Under the pieces are notes generated by a model. It was not told the origin of the DNA. It ran no database searches and saw nothing but the letters and a program-made list of their open reading frames with translations. A stretch of DNA of 64,000 bases from Flavobacterium piscinae (lineage in GTDB: Bacteria; Bacteroidota; Bacteroidia; Flavobacteriales; Flavobacteriaceae): positions 62,001-126,000 of the forward strand of contig NZ_SBKQ01000001.1 of NCBI RefSeq assembly GCF_004122145.1, given 5' to 3'. Positions 16,768 to 25,981 of this stretch are shown here, piece after piece (within the stretch, counting starts at the first letter, position 1; every line of letters begins with the position of its first letter). Both the position numbers and the translations under genes were made by a program.

Positions 16768-17271
16768 TCACAACACCTTCTCATACGCTCGTCTCGGACT
16801 TCCTCTGAAATGCACAATGCCACAGAAAACAAAACCGGCTTTTTCAAAAATGTTCATCATGGCAAAATTATCATGATTGGTGTCAGCTTTGAGGCTACGG
16901 ATGTTATTTTCTAAAGCGAATGCAGCAATAAAATCAATGATTTTTTTAGACAAATTTTGGCCGGTATAACCTTCCGCAATGGCTACACGATGAAAAACAA
17001 CAAAGTCACCGGTGGTCAACCATTTGCCTTGCAAGTTATCATATTCCGGTTCGTCGTTGATTAAAACGGCACTGTAACCTACAATTGTTTCCCCATCGGT
17101 TAATACATAACCAATTCCTTTTTCAATGTCTTGTTGGATAATTTCCGGATTGGGATAACCGTCTTGCCATTGGTTGCTACCATCGGCTTTTCGGCGGAGA
17201 ATAGCATGTTGCAAAATAGTCCAGATGTGTGGAGCATCGATGGGGGTGGCTTTGCGGAATTCGTAGTTCAT
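16768..17271 (-). CDS. GNAT-family N-acetyltransferase
   Basis: The 167-residue protein has the GNAT fold. An N-terminal strand-helix region (FRKATPIDAPHIWTIL) precedes the acetyl-CoA-binding motif A (VVFHRVAIAEGYTGQNLSKKIIDFI, about 95-118), with the loop GYTGQNLSK in place of the classic Q/RxxGxG/A. The segment NHDNFAMMNIFEKAGFVFCG is the usual motif B. The acceptor substrate cannot be read from the sequence. It is a single-gene unit between umuC and a structured intergenic repeat. Confidence 0.85.
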   Translation of the reverse strand: MNYEFRKATPIDAPHIWTILQHAILRRKADGSNQWQDGYPNPEIIQQDIEKGIGYVLTDGETIVGYSAVLINDEPEYDNLQGKWLTTGDFVVFHRVAIAEGYTGQNLSKKIIDFIAAFALENNIRSLKADTNHDNFAMMNIFEKAGFVFCGIVHFRGSPRRAYEKVL

Positions 17272-17330
17272 CTTAATCTGTGTTCTGATATATAATGAAA
17301 GTTACAAAGTTAGCACAATTTTCTATTGAA

Positions 17331-17438
17331 GCACAGCCTGCGTGAGTGATTGAGCCATTGTTTGAGCTCTTTTTGTTTCAGCCCAACGGGCTGTAACAAA
17401 AAAGCGAGTGGTGAAAGCACGACCCTTGGGGCACGCCC
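17331..17438. repeat. Structured flavobacterial intergenic element (possible ncRNA)
   Basis: This 108-bp element fills most of the 316-bp gap upstream of the acetyltransferase. It has GAGCCATTG/TGAGCTC, then a strong hairpin (CAGCCC-AAC-GGGCTG, 17379-17393) flanked by TTTTTGTTT and AACAAAAA that extend the stem, then GAAAGCACGACCCTTGGGGCACGCCC. The element near 63.1-63.2 kb has the same plan. I remember such elements as repeated in Flavobacterium spacers, but cannot confirm it here. The rest of the gap is AT-rich without features. Confidence 0.6.
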
Positions 17439-17523
17439 AAATTATTTTACTAATTTTTCCAATTTTTTTTTCATTTATGTTCTAAGAAATAACGAACTGA
17501 TGAATGATGAACAACGAATGATG

Positions 17524-17555
17524 AAAAAAAAAACGTCTCGATTGCTCGAGACGTT
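17524..17555 (-). terminator. Terminator of the cold-shock gene
   Basis: A perfect 10-bp stem (AACGTCTCGA at 17532-17541, TCGAGACGTT at 17546-17555) with a TTGC loop is followed on the minus strand by about ten T. Confidence 0.85.
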
Positions 17556-17587
17556 AACCATTCATTCGGTAATCTAAATAATGTATA

Positions 17588-17785
17588 TTATTCGATCACA
17601 GCTACTTGAGCTGCTACTTTACCTTTTCTACCTTCTTCTTCTTCATAAGAAACGCGGTCACCTTCTCTTAGCTCTTCAGCTTTGATTCCAGTTGCGTGAA
17701 CGAAGATGTCTTTTCCGGTTTCTTCATCTGTGATGAAACCATAACCTTTAGACTCATTGAAAAATTTTACTGTACCTGTACGCAT
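17588..17785 (-). CDS. Cold-shock domain protein (CspA family)
   Basis: This 65-residue single-domain OB-fold protein binds single-stranded RNA/DNA and melts mRNA structure. RNP1 (KGYGFIT, residues 14-20) and RNP2 (DIFVHA, about 26-31) are intact, and the N-terminus MRTGTVKFFNESKGYGF is canonical. A TACCTTTG -7 element lies at 17815-17822 (minus strand), giving a short leader rather than the long thermosensing leader of E. coli cspA. A strong terminator follows, so it is a monocistronic, probably abundant transcript. Confidence 0.95.
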   Translation of the reverse strand: MRTGTVKFFNESKGYGFITDEETGKDIFVHATGIKAEELREGDRVSYEEEEGRKGKVAAQVAVIE

Positions 17786-17814
17786 TGTGTAATAAAAAAA
17801 TAATTAATAATGGC

Positions 17815-17822
17815 CAAAGGTA
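17815..17822 (-). promoter_or_regulatory. -7 element of the cold-shock gene promoter
   Basis: On the minus strand the bases are TACCTTTG, an exact TAnnTTTG match 30 bp ahead of the start codon. The -33 part is not clear. Confidence 0.5.
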
Positions 17823-17871
17823 AACTATAATTAAATACGAATGTTAAACCAATGTTACTTTTTTGTGAAAA

Positions 17872-18105
17872 TTATTGATTTTCAGTGTTTTCCTCGTTTT
17901 TTTTGTCAAATTTAAACATATAGTCCTCTAAATTCTTGTTTTTGTATCGATGCCATAAAAAAACCGGCATGAGCACTAATGCACTGATTAATACACCAAT
18001 ACCCACCCATTTGTCGCCTTCGTCTCCGATGGTATTTTTAATGTAAAATCCGTAGCCAATAAAGGCCAAAACGATAAAGAACAGAATGCGAATGACGTAT
18101 TTCAT
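17872..18105 (-). CDS. Small two-helix membrane protein, unknown function
   Basis: I do not recognise this 77-residue protein. I start it at the ATG 18105 (MKYVIRILFFIVLAFIGYG), because the eight residues of the longer frame fall within repeat DNA. It has two membrane helices (about 3-20 and 34-51, VGIGVLISALVLMPVFLW) and a charged tail (DKKNEENTENQ), which would face the cytoplasm. It lies downstream of aspS on the same strand across a long inverted repeat. It may be real but is short and lacks motifs. Confidence 0.6.
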   Translation of the reverse strand: MKYVIRILFFIVLAFIGYGFYIKNTIGDEGDKWVGIGVLISALVLMPVFLWHRYKNKNLEDYMFKFDKKNEENTENQ

Positions 18106-18123
18106 GGTTTTGTTTTTAATAAA

Positions 18124-18255
18124 AACCACATAGAAACATAGAATGAACGGATTAATTAAAGGGTCGTTTCACTCTAATTAGTAGAACATAGCTATGCGAA
18201 ATCAAGCATTGATCTATGTTTAGTAGACTTGTCAAACCTATGTTTCTATGTGGTT
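18124..18255. repeat. Long inverted repeat with AACCACATAGAAACATAG arms
   Basis: An 18-base arm at 18124-18141 has its perfect complement at 18238-18255. Inside, AACATAG (18185-18191) and CTATGTT (18214-18220) form a second, nested stem. The element spans nearly all of the spacer between aspS and the small membrane gene. I remember this arm as a recurrent flavobacterial spacer sequence. It may act as a terminator or mark a non-autonomous element. Confidence 0.7.
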
Positions 18256-18263
18256 AAATGGTT

Positions 18264-20015
18264 TTATTTTAGGTTTAATTTGATGTGTAATTCGTTTAAT
18301 TGTGCTTCGTCAATAGCAGAAGGAGCATCTATCATGACATCGCGACCACTGTTGTTTTTTGGGAAAGCGATGAAATCGCGAATGGTTTCTTGTCCGCCTA
18401 AAATCGCCACCAAACGGTCTAATCCGAATGCTAAACCTCCGTGAGGTGGTGCACCGAATTGAAAGGCATTCATTAGGAATCCGAATTGGTTTTCGGCTTG
18501 TTCGGGTGTGAATCCCAATAAGGAAAACATTCTGCTTTGTAAATCTCGGTCGTGAATACGAATAGAACCACCACCGATTTCATTTCCGTTTAACACCATA
18601 TCGTAGGCATTGGCACGGACTTTTCCGGGATCCGTTTCAATCAATTGCATATCTTCCGGTTTGGGCGAAGTGAACGGGTGGTGCATGGCGTGGTAGCGTT
18701 GCGACTCTTCGTCCCATTCCAACAACGGAAAATCAACTACCCAAAGGGGAGCAAACTCGTCCGGTTTTCTTAAACCTAAACGGGTGGCAACTTCCATACG
18801 AAGGGCTGATAATTGTGTTCTGGTTTTATCGGCTTTACCGGAAAGAATTAATATTAAATCGCCGGGTTTGGCGTTAGTGATTTCAGCCCATTTTTTCAAA
18901 TCAGCTTCGTCATAAAATTTATCGACGGATGATTTTAGACTGCCATCTACTTCATATTTGACATATACCATACCTGAGGCTCCTACTTGAGGACGTTTAA
19001 CCCAATCGATCAAGGCGTCAATTTCTTTTCTGGAATAGGAGGCACAGCCCGGAACGGCAATTCCGACTACTAATTCGGCTGCATTAAATACCGGAAAATC
19101 TTTGTGTTGAGCTACGGCGTTTAACTCACCGAATTTCATCTCAAAACGAATGTCCGGTTTGTCATTACCGTAGGTTTTCATGGCGTAATCGTAGGTTATT
19201 CTTGGGAATTTCTCTACTTCTATGCCTTTGATTTCTTTCAATAAATGTCGAGTCAATCCTTCGAACACATTTAAAATATCTTCTTGTTCCACAAACGCCA
19301 TTTCGCAATCGATTTGGGTGAATTCCGGTTGACGGTCGGCACGCAAATCCTCGTCTCTAAAACATTTTACAATTTGAAAATATTTATCCATACCGCCCAC
19401 CATCAACAATTGTTTAAAAGTTTGTGGCGATTGCGGTAACGCATAAAATTGTCCTTCATTCATTCGACTCGGCACGACGAAATCTCTTGCTCCTTCAGGT
19501 GTAGATTTAATCAAATAAGGCGTTTCAATTTCGCAAAAACCTTGATTGGATAAATAGTTTCGTACTTCCATCGACACTTTATGACGGAAAATCAAGGAGT
19601 TTTTAACCGGATTTCTTCGGATGTCCAAATAACGGTATTTCATGCGGATGTCTTCACCACCATCCGTTTCATCTTCAATGGTAAACGGAGGAAGTTGAGC
19701 AGCATTTAAAACGGTTAATTCCGAAACCAAAATCTCAATATCTCCGGTAGGAATGTTTTTATTTTTTGCTTCGCGTTCGATTACAGTACCTTTAATTTGA
19801 ATTACGAATTCTCTTCCAAGTGTTTTGGAGGCTTCAAAAACTGATTTTTCGGTTCGACTTTCATCAAATATTAATTGTGTAATACCGTAACGGTCGCGTA
19901 AATCGACCCAATTCATAAATCCTTTATCACGCGATTTTTGCACCCAACCTGCTAAGGTAACTTCTGTATTAATGTGCGAACTGTTTAATTCCCCACAAGT
20001 ATGACTTCTATACAT
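18264..20015 (-). CDS. aspS: Aspartyl-tRNA synthetase
   Basis: This 583-residue class II synthetase charges tRNA-Asp. It has an N-terminal OB-fold anticodon domain ([14 protein letters not shown]), the catalytic core with motif 2 ([16 protein letters not shown]) and motif 3 ([11 protein letters not shown]), and the bacterial GAD insertion between them. I start at 20015 ([10 protein letters not shown]), the canonical beginning, rather than nine codons upstream. A TACTTTTG -7 element is at 20040-20047 on the minus strand, so the leader is short. Length and motifs are those of the bacterial type. Confidence 0.96.
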   Translation of the reverse strand: MYRSHTCGELNSSHINTEVTLAGWVQKSRDKGFMNWVDLRDRYGITQLIFDESRTEKSVFEASKTLGREFVIQIKGTVIEREAKNKNIPTGDIEILVSELTVLNAAQLPPFTIEDETDGGEDIRMKYRYLDIRRNPVKNSLIFRHKVSMEVRNYLSNQGFCEIETPYLIKSTPEGARDFVVPSRMNEGQFYALPQSPQTFKQLLMVGGMDKYFQIVKCFRDEDLRADRQPEFTQIDCEMAFVEQEDILNVFEGLTRHLLKEIKGIEVEKFPRITYDYAMKTYGNDKPDIRFEMKFGELNAVAQHKDFPVFNAAELVVGIAVPGCASYSRKEIDALIDWVKRPQVGASGMVYVKYEVDGSLKSSVDKFYDEADLKKWAEITNAKPGDLILILSGKADKTRTQLSALRMEVATRLGLRKPDEFAPLWVVDFPLLEWDEESQRYHAMHHPFTSPKPEDMQLIETDPGKVRANAYDMVLNGNEIGGGSIRIHDRDLQSRMFSLLGFTPEQAENQFGFLMNAFQFGAPPHGGLAFGLDRLVAILGGQETIRDFIAFPKNNSGRDVMIDAPSAIDEAQLNELHIKLNLK

Positions 20016-20039
20016 CTTAATTCGAAATTTTTTGAGTTG

Positions 20040-20047
20040 CAAAAGTA
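20040..20047 (-). promoter_or_regulatory. -7 element of the aspS promoter
   Basis: Minus-strand TACTTTTG fits TAnnTTTG, 25 bp ahead of the chosen aspS start, and supports that start. I see no -33 element at the best distance. Confidence 0.5.
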
Positions 20048-20218
20048 GTATTTTGTTTGAAGAAATTTGATTTTTTAGGGTAAAAGGTAATGGAAGATGG
20101 GCGATTGGTCATCCTGATTACCCATTACCGATTACCCATCGTCATATTTCCAATGTTAAGTTTTTACCCAATGTTACTAAATTGTTAAGTAAAAGTTTTT
20201 TTATTGTAAAATAATGTG

Positions 20219-20226
20219 TATATTTG
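20219..20226 (+). promoter_or_regulatory. -7 element upstream of the MORN-like gene
   Basis: TATATTTG matches TAnnTTTG, about 36 bp before the start codon at 20262. The rest of the spacer to aspS holds degenerate GATTACCCATTACC repeats (about 20095-20140). Confidence 0.5.
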
Positions 20227-20261
20227 TTTAGTAATTGTTAACCTGCTAAAAACGAAAGATT

Positions 20262-20615
20262 ATGAAAAAGCTATTTATTACAGCAATGCTGGTAGTTTCG
20301 GGAGCTTTATTTGCTCAAGATGATAATGCAAAACATGAAGTAGTTGACCAAATGGTGAAGTCAACTTTTTATCACGATAATGGTCAAGTGCAACAAGAAG
20401 GTTTCTACAAAGATGGAAAAGTGCACGGACAATGGGTTTCGTATGATGAAAACGGAAACAAAGTGGCAATGGGTCAATACCAAAACGGAATGAAAATTGG
20501 CAAATGGTTTTTTTGGACCGGAGCTGATTTAACCGAAGTGGATTACTCAGAAAGCAGAATCGCACAAGTGAAAAAATGGTCACAGGGGGCTATAGTGCAA
20601 GTAAATAAGAATTAA
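20262..20615 (+). CDS. Secreted MORN-repeat (YwqK-like) protein
   Basis: The 117 residues start with a signal peptide (MKKLFITAMLVVSGALFAQ). Two or three MORN_2-type repeats follow, with the pattern YxxGxxxxEGxYKDGKxHGxWxxYxENG (about residues 40-90). In databases such proteins are often called toxin-antitoxin system YwqK family antitoxin, but no toxin partner is nearby, and export argues against that role here. It is probably a small periplasmic or surface protein. A hairpin terminator follows. Confidence 0.8.
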   Translation: MKKLFITAMLVVSGALFAQDDNAKHEVVDQMVKSTFYHDNGQVQQEGFYKDGKVHGQWVSYDENGNKVAMGQYQNGMKIGKWFFWTGADLTEVDYSESRIAQVKKWSQGAIVQVNKN

Positions 20616-20636
20616 CTACCTAAATATTTAACCAAA

Positions 20637-20668
20637 TAAAAGAGCTTCTAGAATGAAGCTCTTTTTTT
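20637..20668. terminator. Bidirectional terminator
   Basis: The arms AAAGAGCTTC and GAAGCTCTTT enclose TAGAAT and are followed by T on the plus strand and by T on the minus strand. It serves the convergent MORN-like and lipoprotein genes. Confidence 0.8.
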
Positions 20669-21236
20669 ATTGTATTTTCTTTTTATTGCGATTTAGTTCT
20701 TTAAAGGAGGAAATGATTTTTTCCATTGCTTCGATATGGTCTTCTTTTCTTTTTTGTTCTGTCCAATTCACAATTTGATAATAATGTTCTTTTCCTTTAA
20801 AAAAGCCAAGTTGGTAATAAATATCTAGTCCGTCTACTGTTCCGCTTACAGTCATTAGTTTGGCTTCCATACCATTTATTTTAGTGCTTTCTAAAGGAGA
20901 AATTTTTCCTTTTTTAATAGCAGCAGACAAATTATCCTTCAACAAATAGGCGTATCCGTTTAAATCAGGGGAATAATTTTCCTTTAATAGAAAATCAAAT
21001 TTCACCATGTCATTAAAGTCTGCAATCGGTTCGTCAATTACAATGGTGTAAAATTCACTAAAAATATTTTGGTATTGTAAGGAAGCATCTTCATGTAGAT
21101 TGTCTGCTTTGGATAGTATTTTGGGCAGTTCAATTTCATATTGACCTTTTACTTTAATGGATTGCACTTCTTCATTGGCACAGCTTAAAAAAAGAAAAGA
21201 GATTAAAATAAAGCTAATGAGGTGGATTTTTTTCAT
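20667..21236 (-). CDS. Lipoprotein of unknown function
   Basis: The 189-residue protein has a lipobox (FLFLSCANEE, Cys19) and should be anchored in the outer or inner membrane. The body is alpha/beta with no motif I recognise. Its middle part (INGMEAKLMTVSGTVDGLDIYYQLGFFKGKEHYYQIVNWT) resembles PsbP-like or DUF1795-like single-domain lipoproteins, but weakly. It is downstream of the RND operon and separated from it by a terminator, so a shared role in efflux is unproven. Confidence 0.75.
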   Translation of the reverse strand: MKKIHLISFILISFLFLSCANEEVQSIKVKGQYEIELPKILSKADNLHEDASLQYQNIFSEFYTIVIDEPIADFNDMVKFDFLLKENYSPDLNGYAYLLKDNLSAAIKKGKISPLESTKINGMEAKLMTVSGTVDGLDIYYQLGFFKGKEHYYQIVNWTEQKRKEDHIEAMEKIISSFKELNRNKKKIQ

Positions 21237-21256
21237 ATAAATATTTTGTGCAAGAT

Positions 21257-21283
21257 AAAAAAAACCACGTTCGCACGTGGTTT
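21257..21283 (-). terminator. Terminator of the RND efflux operon
   Basis: The arms AAACCACGT (21262-21270) and ACGTGGTTT (21275-21283) enclose TCGC. On the minus strand a run of eight T follows. Confidence 0.8.
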
Positions 21284-21289
21284 AATGGG

Positions 21290-24200
21290 TTAATTTGTTT
21301 GTGGATTTATATCTAATTCTTTTTTCTTTTTCTTTTTGACTTTAATTTTTCCTTTGTGTAATAAAAAAAACATGACCGGAACAATTACCAAGGTAAGGAA
21401 AGTGGCAAAAATTAATCCGTAAATAACCGTTTTGGCCAATGGTCCCCAGAAAATTACGTTATCACCTCCCATGTAAATATTTGGATTATAATTGATGAAT
21501 AAACTAAAAAAGTCAATATTCAATCCGATTGCCAGTGGGATTAATCCTAAAACGGTGGTAATAGCGGTTAATAATACCGGTCTCAAACGCGAGCGACCTC
21601 CTTCTACAATCACTTCTAAATATTCTTGTTTGGATAATAATCCGTTTTCGTCTAAACCTTTTTCGTGTAATTTTCGGTCGATCAACAATTGGGTGTAATC
21701 AATTAACACAATTGCATTGTTCACCACAATTCCAGCCAAGGATATGATTCCCATCATGGTCATGATGATCACAAAATCATCGCCGAAAATTGCCATACCA
21801 AAAAACACGCCACCAAAACTCAGTAACACGGAAACCATGATAATGATTGGTTTGGAAACCGAATTAAATTGAGCCACCAAAATCAAGATAATTCCACCAA
21901 GAGCAATTAACAACGCTCTTACTAAAAAGCCCATGTTTTTCGATTGTTCCTCTTGCTCGCCCGTGAATGAGAATTGAATGTCATCACTAATTTTATAATC
22001 TTCCAATTCTTTTTTGATTTTTTCTACAATTTCATTTCCGTTGTAGCCGGTCACTACATTTGAGTAAACAGTGATTACACGTTTTAGATTTTTACGTTTA
22101 ATGGTATTAAAAGTAAACGAATCTTCTTTACTGGTTAAAGATGCAATAGGTACTTGAACCAATTTTCCTGTGGCTTGGTCTCTAAACGTGATGGGTTGGT
22201 TGTATATTAAATTATTGTCATTGCGTTGTTCTTCCGGTAATCTGACATTAATTTCAAAATCGTCTTTTCCGTCTTTATAGGTAGATATTTTTTCACCAAA
22301 AATCGCTCTACGCAACGTTTGCCCTACTTGTCCGGATGTGATGCCAAGTTGTCCGGCTTTGTCTAAATCTACTTTAACATCAACGCCGGGTTTTAATTTG
22401 TTCACATCAATTTTTAATTCTTCGATACCGGCTATATTTTTTGCATCGATAAAGTCTTTCATCTTTTGAGCTTCCAATAGCATTGCATTGTAATCTTCAC
22501 CAGAAATTTCAATGTTTACCGGATAACCCGCCGGTGGACCGTTTTGTTCTTTTTCAACAATAACCGAAACTCCGGCATAACCCTGCACAGCAGAACGGAT
22601 TTCTTCCATTACTTCCAAACTGTTTTTGCCTTTTCGGTATTTGAATTCCCGCATGGTTAAGGTTACTTTTCCGCGGTGTGGCATATCATTTTGAGAACCA
22701 CCATCTGTTTGTGGGTTCCCGGAACCATTACCTACTTGACCTATGGCACTTTCAACCATATAATTTTCTCCATCCTCCACATATTTGTTGGCAATGGCAT
22801 ATACTTTTTCTTCAATTTTTTTGACAAATTCATTGGTTTTTTTGATATCGGTTCCTTCCGGGAATTCGATGTAGACCATAATTTGGTTGGGTTGATTTTC
22901 GGGAAAGAACAAAGTTTCAGGGTCTGATATTTTTAAAGCTACTGTTGACACATAAAGTAAAATAACTGTACCAATTAAAAAAGCAATTGGCTTCCTACCT
23001 CCAAGAGCAAACTGCAAAAAGTTTCGGTATTTGTTTTCCAACCATACTAAAATGATACGTTGGAAGAAATCTTGAGCACGAATCAGGTAGTACTTATATA
23101 CCCAAAGCATAATTGCAAAGAAAATCATCAGATTTCCTAATCCTTTTAAGCCACCGGATTTTGAAACAAAACCTAAAATCAGCACAACCAAACCAATTCC
23201 GCCTATAAATCCGCTTAATTTGATAAGGGATTTTTTGGTCATTTCTTCTTCTTTCAGTTTCATAAAATCGGAAGTAAGCATCGCATTAATAACCAATGCT
23301 ACAAACAAAGAAGAAAATAACACCACTGAAAGCGTCATTGGGAAGTAAATCATAAATTTACCCATGGTTCCCGGCCATAATCCCAGAGGGAAAAAAGCGG
23401 CAAGCGTTGTGGCTGTTGAGGCGATGATAGGCCACGCAATTTCACCAATTCCTTCGATAGCAGCTTGTTTTCTTGATTTTCCTTCACTCATTAAGGTGTA
23501 GACATTTTCTACCACCACAATTCCATTATCTACCAACATCCCAAGCCCCATAACCAGTCCGAAAAGCACCATCGTGTTTAGGGTAATTCCGAAAGAAGCT
23601 AAAATCATATAGGACATAAACATCGAAAGTGGAATGGCAAATCCAACAAAAACGGCATTTCTGAATCCTAAAAAGAACATTAATACACCAATAACCAGAA
23701 TAACCCCGAAAATGATGTTGTTCACTAAGTCATCCACTTGTGCAATCGTTCGAGTGGATTGATCATTGGCATAAGTGATGGTTAATCCTTCCGGAAAGAA
23801 ATTATTTTGAGCCTTTTCAATAATTGTTTTTACCCCATCAACAGCCTCCACCATGTTTTTTCCACTACGTTTTTTGATGTCGAGCATAACCACCGGTTTT
23901 CCATAATCACGAGCAAAAGTGGTGCGTTCTTTTTCCTTAAATGTAATCGTGGCAATATCACGTAGATAGACATTTCCGTTTTGATGTTTAACAATAATGT
24001 TTTCCAGGTCAGCCGGTTTTTTGATTTCACCAATAACTCGAATATTCTTTTTTATACCATTATTAGAAACGCTACCACCGGAAACCGTTTTGTTTTCAAA
24101 TCGAACATTATTGATGATGTCATCAAAACTCACTTGTGCGGCGGCCATTTTGTACATATCCACTGCAATTTCTACTTCCTTGTCTTCTGCTCCACGAATA

Positions 24201-24763
24201 GCTGCTTCTTTTATTTGTGGCAAACGTTCAATACGTTCTTCTAAATATTCGGCATATTCTTTTAATTTTTCTGAAGTGAAATCGCCGGTAAGATTGATGT
24301 TTAAGATGGGTACTTCTTCCGCAATATTCAAATCAAATACATTGGGTTCTACTTTACCGCCGCCGTCCAATGTAGGCCATTCTGTATCCGATTTAACTTT
24401 GTCAACTTTGTCTTTTACCTTTTGTTTAGCATCTTCAACCGAAATATCTTCGTCAAATTCAACCAATATCATGGAATAATCTTCCAACGTATTCGAGGTT
24501 ATTTTAGTAACACCCGAAATGTTGTTGAATTCCTCTTCTAAAGGTTTGGTAATCAGTTTTTCAACATCTTCAGCCGAATTTCCGGGATTAATGGAACTCA
24601 CATAAATTTTCGTTTCAATAATTTCGGGAAAACTTTCTCTCGGCATGGAATAATATGACATTAATCCACCAATCAAAAGAATGGCTGTAATGACATAAAC
24701 CGTCATTTTATTATTAATTGCCCATGTTGATATGGCAAATTCTTTGTTTATTTTATTACTCAT
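21290..24763 (-). CDS. RND-family efflux pump inner-membrane permease
   Basis: At 1157 residues this is a full-length HAE1-type RND permease that exports drugs or other small molecules using the proton gradient. Twelve membrane helices are visible, one after the N-terminus (MTVYVITAILLIGGLMSYYSMPRESFPE) and the rest in two clusters (about 335-560 and 965-1145). The TM4 region LGMLVDNGIVVVENV carries the proton-relay aspartate, and two large periplasmic loops are present. An extra helix pair near 510-560 (GGIGLVVLILGFV) precedes the second half. It is the last gene of tetR-tolC-MFP-RND, with 25 bp to the adaptor gene. The substrate is unknown. Confidence 0.93.
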   Translation of the reverse strand: MSNKINKEFAISTWAINNKMTVYVITAILLIGGLMSYYSMPRESFPEIIETKIYVSSINPGNSAEDVEKLITKPLEEEFNNISGVTKITSNTLEDYSMILVEFDEDISVEDAKQKVKDKVDKVKSDTEWPTLDGGGKVEPNVFDLNIAEEVPILNINLTGDFTSEKLKEYAEYLEERIERLPQIKEAAIRGAEDKEVEIAVDMYKMAAAQVSFDDIINNVRFENKTVSGGSVSNNGIKKNIRVIGEIKKPADLENIIVKHQNGNVYLRDIATITFKEKERTTFARDYGKPVVMLDIKKRSGKNMVEAVDGVKTIIEKAQNNFFPEGLTITYANDQSTRTIAQVDDLVNNIIFGVILVIGVLMFFLGFRNAVFVGFAIPLSMFMSYMILASFGITLNTMVLFGLVMGLGMLVDNGIVVVENVYTLMSEGKSRKQAAIEGIGEIAWPIIASTATTLAAFFPLGLWPGTMGKFMIYFPMTLSVVLFSSLFVALVINAMLTSDFMKLKEEEMTKKSLIKLSGFIGGIGLVVLILGFVSKSGGLKGLGNLMIFFAIMLWVYKYYLIRAQDFFQRIILVWLENKYRNFLQFALGGRKPIAFLIGTVILLYVSTVALKISDPETLFFPENQPNQIMVYIEFPEGTDIKKTNEFVKKIEEKVYAIANKYVEDGENYMVESAIGQVGNGSGNPQTDGGSQNDMPHRGKVTLTMREFKYRKGKNSLEVMEEIRSAVQGYAGVSVIVEKEQNGPPAGYPVNIEISGEDYNAMLLEAQKMKDFIDAKNIAGIEELKIDVNKLKPGVDVKVDLDKAGQLGITSGQVGQTLRRAIFGEKISTYKDGKDDFEINVRLPEEQRNDNNLIYNQPITFRDQATGKLVQVPIASLTSKEDSFTFNTIKRKNLKRVITVYSNVVTGYNGNEIVEKIKKELEDYKISDDIQFSFTGEQEEQSKNMGFLVRALLIALGGIILILVAQFNSVSKPIIIMVSVLLSFGGVFFGMAIFGDDFVIIMTMMGIISLAGIVVNNAIVLIDYTQLLIDRKLHEKGLDENGLLSKQEYLEVIVEGGRSRLRPVLLTAITTVLGLIPLAIGLNIDFFSLFINYNPNIYMGGDNVIFWGPLAKTVIYGLIFATFLTLVIVPVMFFLLHKGKIKVKKKKKKELDINPQTN

Positions 24764-24788
24764 CAGAGGTTTTGTTTTATGAGTTTAT

Positions 24789-25955
24789 TTATTTGATAAT
24801 TTCAACAGTGATGCCGTCTTTTAACGATTTTGCACCATCAGTAACCACCATTTCTCCCGATTCTAAGCCGGATTTCACTTCAACAAAAGAACCGGAAGTA
24901 TAACCAATTTCGATTTTCTTTTGGCTCACTTTGGCCGTGTTGTTTGATTCAACTTTATTTACGACATATACAATTTTACTGCCGTCTGCGGTTTCTTGAA
25001 GAATATTTTCCGTTAACAATAATGCTTTCGGATTTTTGTAATCTTCAATTTTTAAAACCGCTACCTGATTTGGGCGAAGTAAATTATCCGGATTTGGCAA
25101 TGCAATTTCAATACTAAATGTTCTATTGTTAGGATTAATATAATTGCCAATTTGACGAACTTTCCCTTGGTATGATTTTCCTAAAGCATTCAAATAAACG
25201 TTAACGATTGCACCTAATTTTAGTTGAGCAATGTAATTTTCCGGCACATTTGCGGTAACATACATATTGCTTAGATTGACAATTCGGAATAAATCCATTC
25301 CGGGAGCAACCACTTTTCCTCTTTCGGTGATTACCTCGTCAATTGTTCCTGAGAAAGGAGCTACAACATTCGTTTTATTTAATTGTGATTTAATCTGAGC
25401 CACCACTTTTTGTTGACTCTCTAACGTTGTTTTAGCTTGTAAGAACTGAATTTCAGACCCAATTTTTTGGTCCCAGAGATTTTTTTGACGCTCAAAAGTA
25501 GTTTTAGCTAAAGCTAATTGCGTTTCAGCTTGAGCTAATTGAGCACTCATACCGCCATCGTCAATTCGGGCCAAAAGTTGTCCTTTTGAAACTTTTTGAC
25601 CTGCTTTTACATACAATTGAGTTAAAATCCCTGAATATTCCGGGCTAATAACAATATTTTCTTTGGTTTCTACATTTCCTTGGATTTCGATGTAATGGTT
25701 AAACAGCGTATCTTTTAAGGTAATTGTTTTCACCAACGGATTTTTTTTGTTTGGATCTAATTCGGCAATCGCTTTGTCTAGTTTTGCCAATTCGGCTACT
25801 AATTTTTCATATTCTTTGTGAATGATTTCTCTGGATGATTTGATTTGGTTTAAATCTTTCGATTTTACAACTTCATCAACGTTTACTTCTTTGTTTCCGC
25901 CTGAGCAAGATAGGAGTAGAAGTGAAAGTGCAGCTAAGTATAGATTTTTTTTCAT
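24789..25955 (-). CDS. RND efflux periplasmic adaptor (membrane fusion protein), lipoprotein
   Basis: The 388-residue adaptor links the RND permease to the TolC-type channel. The lipobox LLLLSCSGG (Cys17) predicts lipid anchoring. Residues 18-70 are a charged coiled coil, unusual before the lipoyl part. The biotin/lipoyl-like half-domains (YVKAGQKVSKGQLLARID and VVAPFSGTIDEVITERGKVV) flank an alpha-hairpin. A beta-barrel and membrane-proximal domain follow. It lies 27 bp from tolC and 25 bp from the permease gene, so all should be cotranscribed. Confidence 0.93.
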   Translation of the reverse strand: MKKNLYLAALSLLLLSCSGGNKEVNVDEVVKSKDLNQIKSSREIIHKEYEKLVAELAKLDKAIAELDPNKKNPLVKTITLKDTLFNHYIEIQGNVETKENIVISPEYSGILTQLYVKAGQKVSKGQLLARIDDGGMSAQLAQAETQLALAKTTFERQKNLWDQKIGSEIQFLQAKTTLESQQKVVAQIKSQLNKTNVVAPFSGTIDEVITERGKVVAPGMDLFRIVNLSNMYVTANVPENYIAQLKLGAIVNVYLNALGKSYQGKVRQIGNYINPNNRTFSIEIALPNPDNLLRPNQVAVLKIEDYKNPKALLLTENILQETADGSKIVYVVNKVESNNTAKVSQKKIEIGYTSGSFVEVKSGLESGEMVVTDGAKSLKDGITVEIIK

Positions 25956-25981
25956 AATGTATATATTGATTTTTGATTGAT

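Noticed and set aside
20262-20615. Antitoxin of a toxin-antitoxin pair (YwqK name)
   Set aside because: The protein is exported and no toxin gene is adjacent. Only the MORN-like repeat is shared with the named family.
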